DNA from: an uncultured Elusimicrobia bacterium | GTDB taxonomy: Bacteria; Elusimicrobiota; Elusimicrobia; Elusimicrobiales; UBA9959 | DNA: 41,538 bases | Assembly: GCA_937870775.1 (NCBI GenBank) | Contig: CALMZU010000306.1 | Span: 1-41,538, forward strand | Reading direction: 5' to 3' | Made by a program: the position numbers and the translations under genes | Notes under the pieces: model-generated | What the model was told of the DNA's origin: nothing | Database searches by the model: none | What the model saw: only the letters and a program-made list of their open reading frames with translations | Part shown: one piece after another, positions 41,408 through 41,538 of the stretch | Layout of the letters: every line of letters starts with the position of its first letter | Numbering within the stretch: position 1 is the stretch's first letter

Positions 41408-41538
41408 TTATTTGCTCCCCTTGGTGTCGGACACGGCCACGTGGATGTGGCACATCTTGCGCTTGAACGGCATCGCGCGGCCCTGCGGGCCGGGCTGCAG
41501 GCGGCGCAGGAACTTCATCGGGCCCTGGTCGGCGAAGC
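41408..41538 (-). CDS. rplV: 50S ribosomal protein L22, C-terminal part (cut by window edge)
   Basis: Only the last 43 codons are in the window. The frame ends with [35 protein letters not shown] and a TAA stop, matching the L22 C-terminus (GPxxKRxRPRxxGRAxxIxKRxxHIxVxVSD). Position before rpsC is standard. The rest lies beyond 41538. Confidence 0.93.
   Translation of the reverse strand, partial: FADQGPMKFLRRLQPGPQGRAMPFKRKMCHIHVAVSDTKGSK

Overview
The window is about 41.5 kb of high-GC bacterial DNA and looks chromosomal. Gene content (S10/spc/alpha ribosomal operons running into mreBCD-mrdA-rodA, diderm-type envelope proteins, lipoproteins, many secreted proteins of unknown family) and the frequent isoleucine codon ATA despite high GC suggest a deep-branching Gram-negative such as Elusimicrobiota. 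That placement is an inference; I have no database match.

Layout. (1) About 5-1526: an IS110-family insertion sequence of the IS1111 type, with a transposase, an 11-bp subterminal inverted repeat, a left-end hairpin that covers the transposase ribosome binding site, and a long structured 3' non-coding end. The first hairpin of that end carries 10 nt complementary to the DNA flanking the element, as expected of a bridge (seek) RNA guide. (2) 1719-4090, minus strand: a self-contained operon of two paralogous secreted proteins with a shared C-terminal four-cysteine motif, on either side of a thioredoxin-like lipoprotein. It has a sigma-54-like promoter and a terminator. (3) 4146-9090: a receiver-GAF-histidine kinase, a single-domain response regulator, a FlgO/CsgG-like protein, and a GDPD / ferritin-like / OmpR-type regulator operon. 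(4) 9111-13622: a secreted polysaccharide deacetylase, then hpt-ftsH-cdaA followed by a 32-codon CdaR-like micro-ORF absent from the ORF track. (5) 13649-15411: a secreted phospholipase-D family protein. (6) 15580-19132: a tightly overlapping operon with a HicA-like protein lacking its catalytic histidine, a lipoprotein, a ComB-like phosphatase, queC, queE and a small coiled-coil protein; an Ala/Lys-rich secreted protein lies just upstream. (7) 19143-41538, minus strand: murI, an AmiC-type amidase, rng, a TIGR03936/DUF2344 protein, rodA, mrdA, mreD, mreC, mreB, then the alpha/spc/S10 ribosomal genes up to a partial rplV at the window edge. rpmD (L30) is missing from its usual place.

How the genes work together. 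The ribosomal, secY, adk, map, infA and rpoA genes are joined to the cell-elongation machinery (mreBCD, PBP2, RodA) and to peptidoglycan recycling and precursor genes (amidase, glutamate racemase) in one co-directional array of about 26 kb with short gaps, so translation capacity and wall growth may be co-expressed. Downstream of hpt, c-di-AMP synthesis (cdaA) is tied to ftsH.

A pattern that cuts across regions: five first-in-operon genes (kinase, GDPD, deacetylase, hpt, PLD) have a -10-like hexamer exactly 6 nt before the start codon and no Shine-Dalgarno sequence, which points to leaderless mRNAs. Operon-internal genes and the secreted four-cysteine operon have clear Shine-Dalgarno sites.
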